A DNA stretch of 6,121 bases from an uncultured Candidatus Saccharibacteria bacterium (lineage in GTDB: Bacteria > Patescibacteria > Saccharimonadia > Saccharimonadales > UBA6022): contig CAMPJF010000066.1 of the NCBI GenBank assembly GCA_946886725.1, positions 1 through 6,121 of the forward strand. Reading direction: 5' to 3'. The notes beneath the pieces were generated by a model. The model had not been told where the DNA came from, made no database searches, and saw only the letters and a program-made list of their open reading frames with translations. This document shows, one piece after another, positions 5,454-6,121 of this stretch. Positions within the stretch are counted from its first letter, which is position 1; every line of letters starts with the position of its first letter. The position numbers were made by a program, and so were the translations under genes.

Positions 5454-5935
5454 AATTGCGCCTTCCCGATAGCGTTGCTTCCTCGCAAGATGTCACCGCA
5501 CTACAGCTTGAGGTTCGCGAATACGCACGCTGGTTCACACACGAATCCATCAAGCAGCGCACCAGCGCACACCATAAAAGCGAAGCGCCCGCTCTCTCAA
5601 GTGCCTGCACGGAGCTCCTGGCTACACAAGGAGGTAAAAAAGGCCTCGATCGCACTTCGCTTGATACCCTCGTTAAAGAGCTGGAACACTACAATCGCAC
5701 CGCACCGACAATCACTTTGACACTTGCCGCGCCAGCCACCGGCAGCATCAAAGCCTCACTAGTCAAATGGTGCCGTACGAACATCGCACCGGACATTCTG
5801 GTGAATTTTCAGTTTAACGCAACAATCCTTGGTGGCATGGTTGTGCGTTATGGCAGCCATGTGTTCGATTGGTCGTTCCGTCGTAAAATCTTAGCAAGTC
5901 GCGATGCATTCCCCGAGGTACTGCGTAATGTTTGA
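5450..5935 (+). CDS. atpH: F1Fo ATP synthase subunit delta, with reduced N-terminal domain
   Basis: A 161-residue protein. The C-terminal part (about 84-161) fits the delta/OSCP C-terminal domain: TITLTLAAPATGSIKASL, then the conserved block LGGMVVRYGSHVFDWSFRRK (127-146), equivalent to the GG-hydrophobic-R-G-D-x-hydrophobic-D-x-S-hydrophobic signature that ends delta subunits. The N-terminal part (1-83) is shorter than the usual ~105-residue six-helix bundle that holds the alpha N terminus, and I see no clear similarity to it. Usual family length is about 175-180. It should join b to the top of the F1 head. AAGGGG (5436-5441) lies 8 bases before the ATG, inside atpF. It overlaps atpF by four bases and atpA by eight, consistent with one transcript. 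Confidence 0.85.
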   Translation: MKLRLPDSVASSQDVTALQLEVREYARWFTHESIKQRTSAHHKSEAPALSSACTELLATQGGKKGLDRTSLDTLVKELEHYNRTAPTITLTLAAPATGSIKASLVKWCRTNIAPDILVNFQFNATILGGMVVRYGSHVFDWSFRRKILASRDAFPEVLRNV

Positions 5936-6121
5936 GAACCATCACTTCCAAAAACTGGTTGAAGCCGACAATCTTACCGGTGAAGTTGTCGCCAGCAACA
6001 GTTTTATTATCGAAGTAAAGGGCCTCGAAGGTGTGCGCTTGGGATCGCAGGTATTGTTCGAAGACGGCCAGCGAGGGCTTGTTCGTGAAGCCTACGGAGA
6101 CAAAGTTATCCTCTTTAATGT
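5928..6121 (+). CDS. atpA: F1 ATP synthase subunit alpha (5' part; continues beyond window)
   Basis: The first 64 codons of alpha are present. The visible part is the N-terminal beta-barrel (crown) domain: VEADNLTGEVVASNSFIIEV, KGLEGVRLGSQVLFEDGQ and GLVREAYGDKVILFN align with the E. coli stretch beginning [20 protein letters not shown]. The Walker A site and catalytic-interface residues lie outside the window. The N terminus is about 11 residues shorter than E. coli or Bacillus alpha before the conserved Gly (Gly18 here, Gly29 there), so the usual amphipathic helix that binds delta is reduced or absent. Longer starts are limited: an in-frame ATG at 5904 would add 8 residues, and a TAG at 5892-5894 closes the frame. 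The ATG at 5928 is chosen because GAGG (5915-5918) lies 9 bases upstream. It overlaps the end of atpH by 8 bases. Confidence 0.92.
   Translation, partial: MFENHHFQKLVEADNLTGEVVASNSFIIEVKGLEGVRLGSQVLFEDGQRGLVREAYGDKVILFN

Noticed and set aside
5443..5655. Minus-strand open frame of 70 codons opposite atpH
   Set aside because: It is a shadow of atpH, with no ribosome site and no recognisable product.
1..6121. UGA recoding (genetic code 25), tRNA or rRNA genes, CRISPR array, insertion sequence
   Set aside because: TGA ends atpF and atpH at sensible places; I saw no tRNA cloverleaf, rRNA segment, regularly spaced repeat or transposase in the window. Short RNAs without strong structure could be missed by eye.

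Overview
The window looks like a chromosomal segment of a Candidate Phyla Radiation (Patescibacteria) bacterium, most likely Candidatus Saccharibacteria. This is an inference, not a proof. It rests on the small prepilin-like proteins with GF(S/T) N termini, a minimal GlsB/YeaQ-type membrane protein, strongly diverged F-type ATP synthase stalk subunits, and a beta-rich exported domain of a kind I associate with CPR surface proteins. TGA is used as a normal stop (atpF, atpH), which argues against the UGA=Gly lineages Gracilibacteria and Absconditabacteria.

The left part (1-3831) is transcribed entirely on the minus strand. Reading in that direction from the middle: a 33-residue mini-prepilin (3730-3831); an 82-residue single-pass membrane protein with a degenerate prepilin-like N terminus (3385-3633); a 139-residue soluble protein with a C-x-C-x4-C cluster (2916-3335); a GlsB/YeaQ/YmgE-type membrane protein (2555-2827); a hairpin terminator and a good sigma70-type promoter (2477-2547); a 745-residue soluble PAS-PAS-GAF histidine kinase (194-2431); and, overlapping its end by 11 bases, a CheY/Rcp1-like response regulator (204 to beyond base 1). 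The last two form a two-component pair.

The right part (3921-6121) is on the plus strand and is the start of an F1Fo ATP synthase cluster: an unusual 294-residue membrane protein, then atpF (b), atpH (delta) and atpA (alpha, cut by the window end). The genes are tightly packed: 3 bases between the first gene and atpF, a 4-base overlap, then an 8-base overlap. The two halves diverge from a short region (3832-3920) with two back-to-back extended -10 promoters and repeated ATACC/GGTAT motifs.

The most interesting item is the first gene of the ATP synthase cluster. It occupies the place where subunit c normally lies, directly before b. Its last ~75 residues look like a subunit-c hairpin with a GRNP polar loop, but there is no carboxylate in either helix, and the hairpin is joined to a signal/anchor segment plus an exported beta-rich domain. 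Together with an alpha subunit shortened at its delta-binding N terminus, a diverged and short delta N-terminal domain, and a long b subunit, this suggests a remodelled peripheral stalk/Fo in this lineage. Neither subunit a nor a canonical subunit c is encoded in the window.
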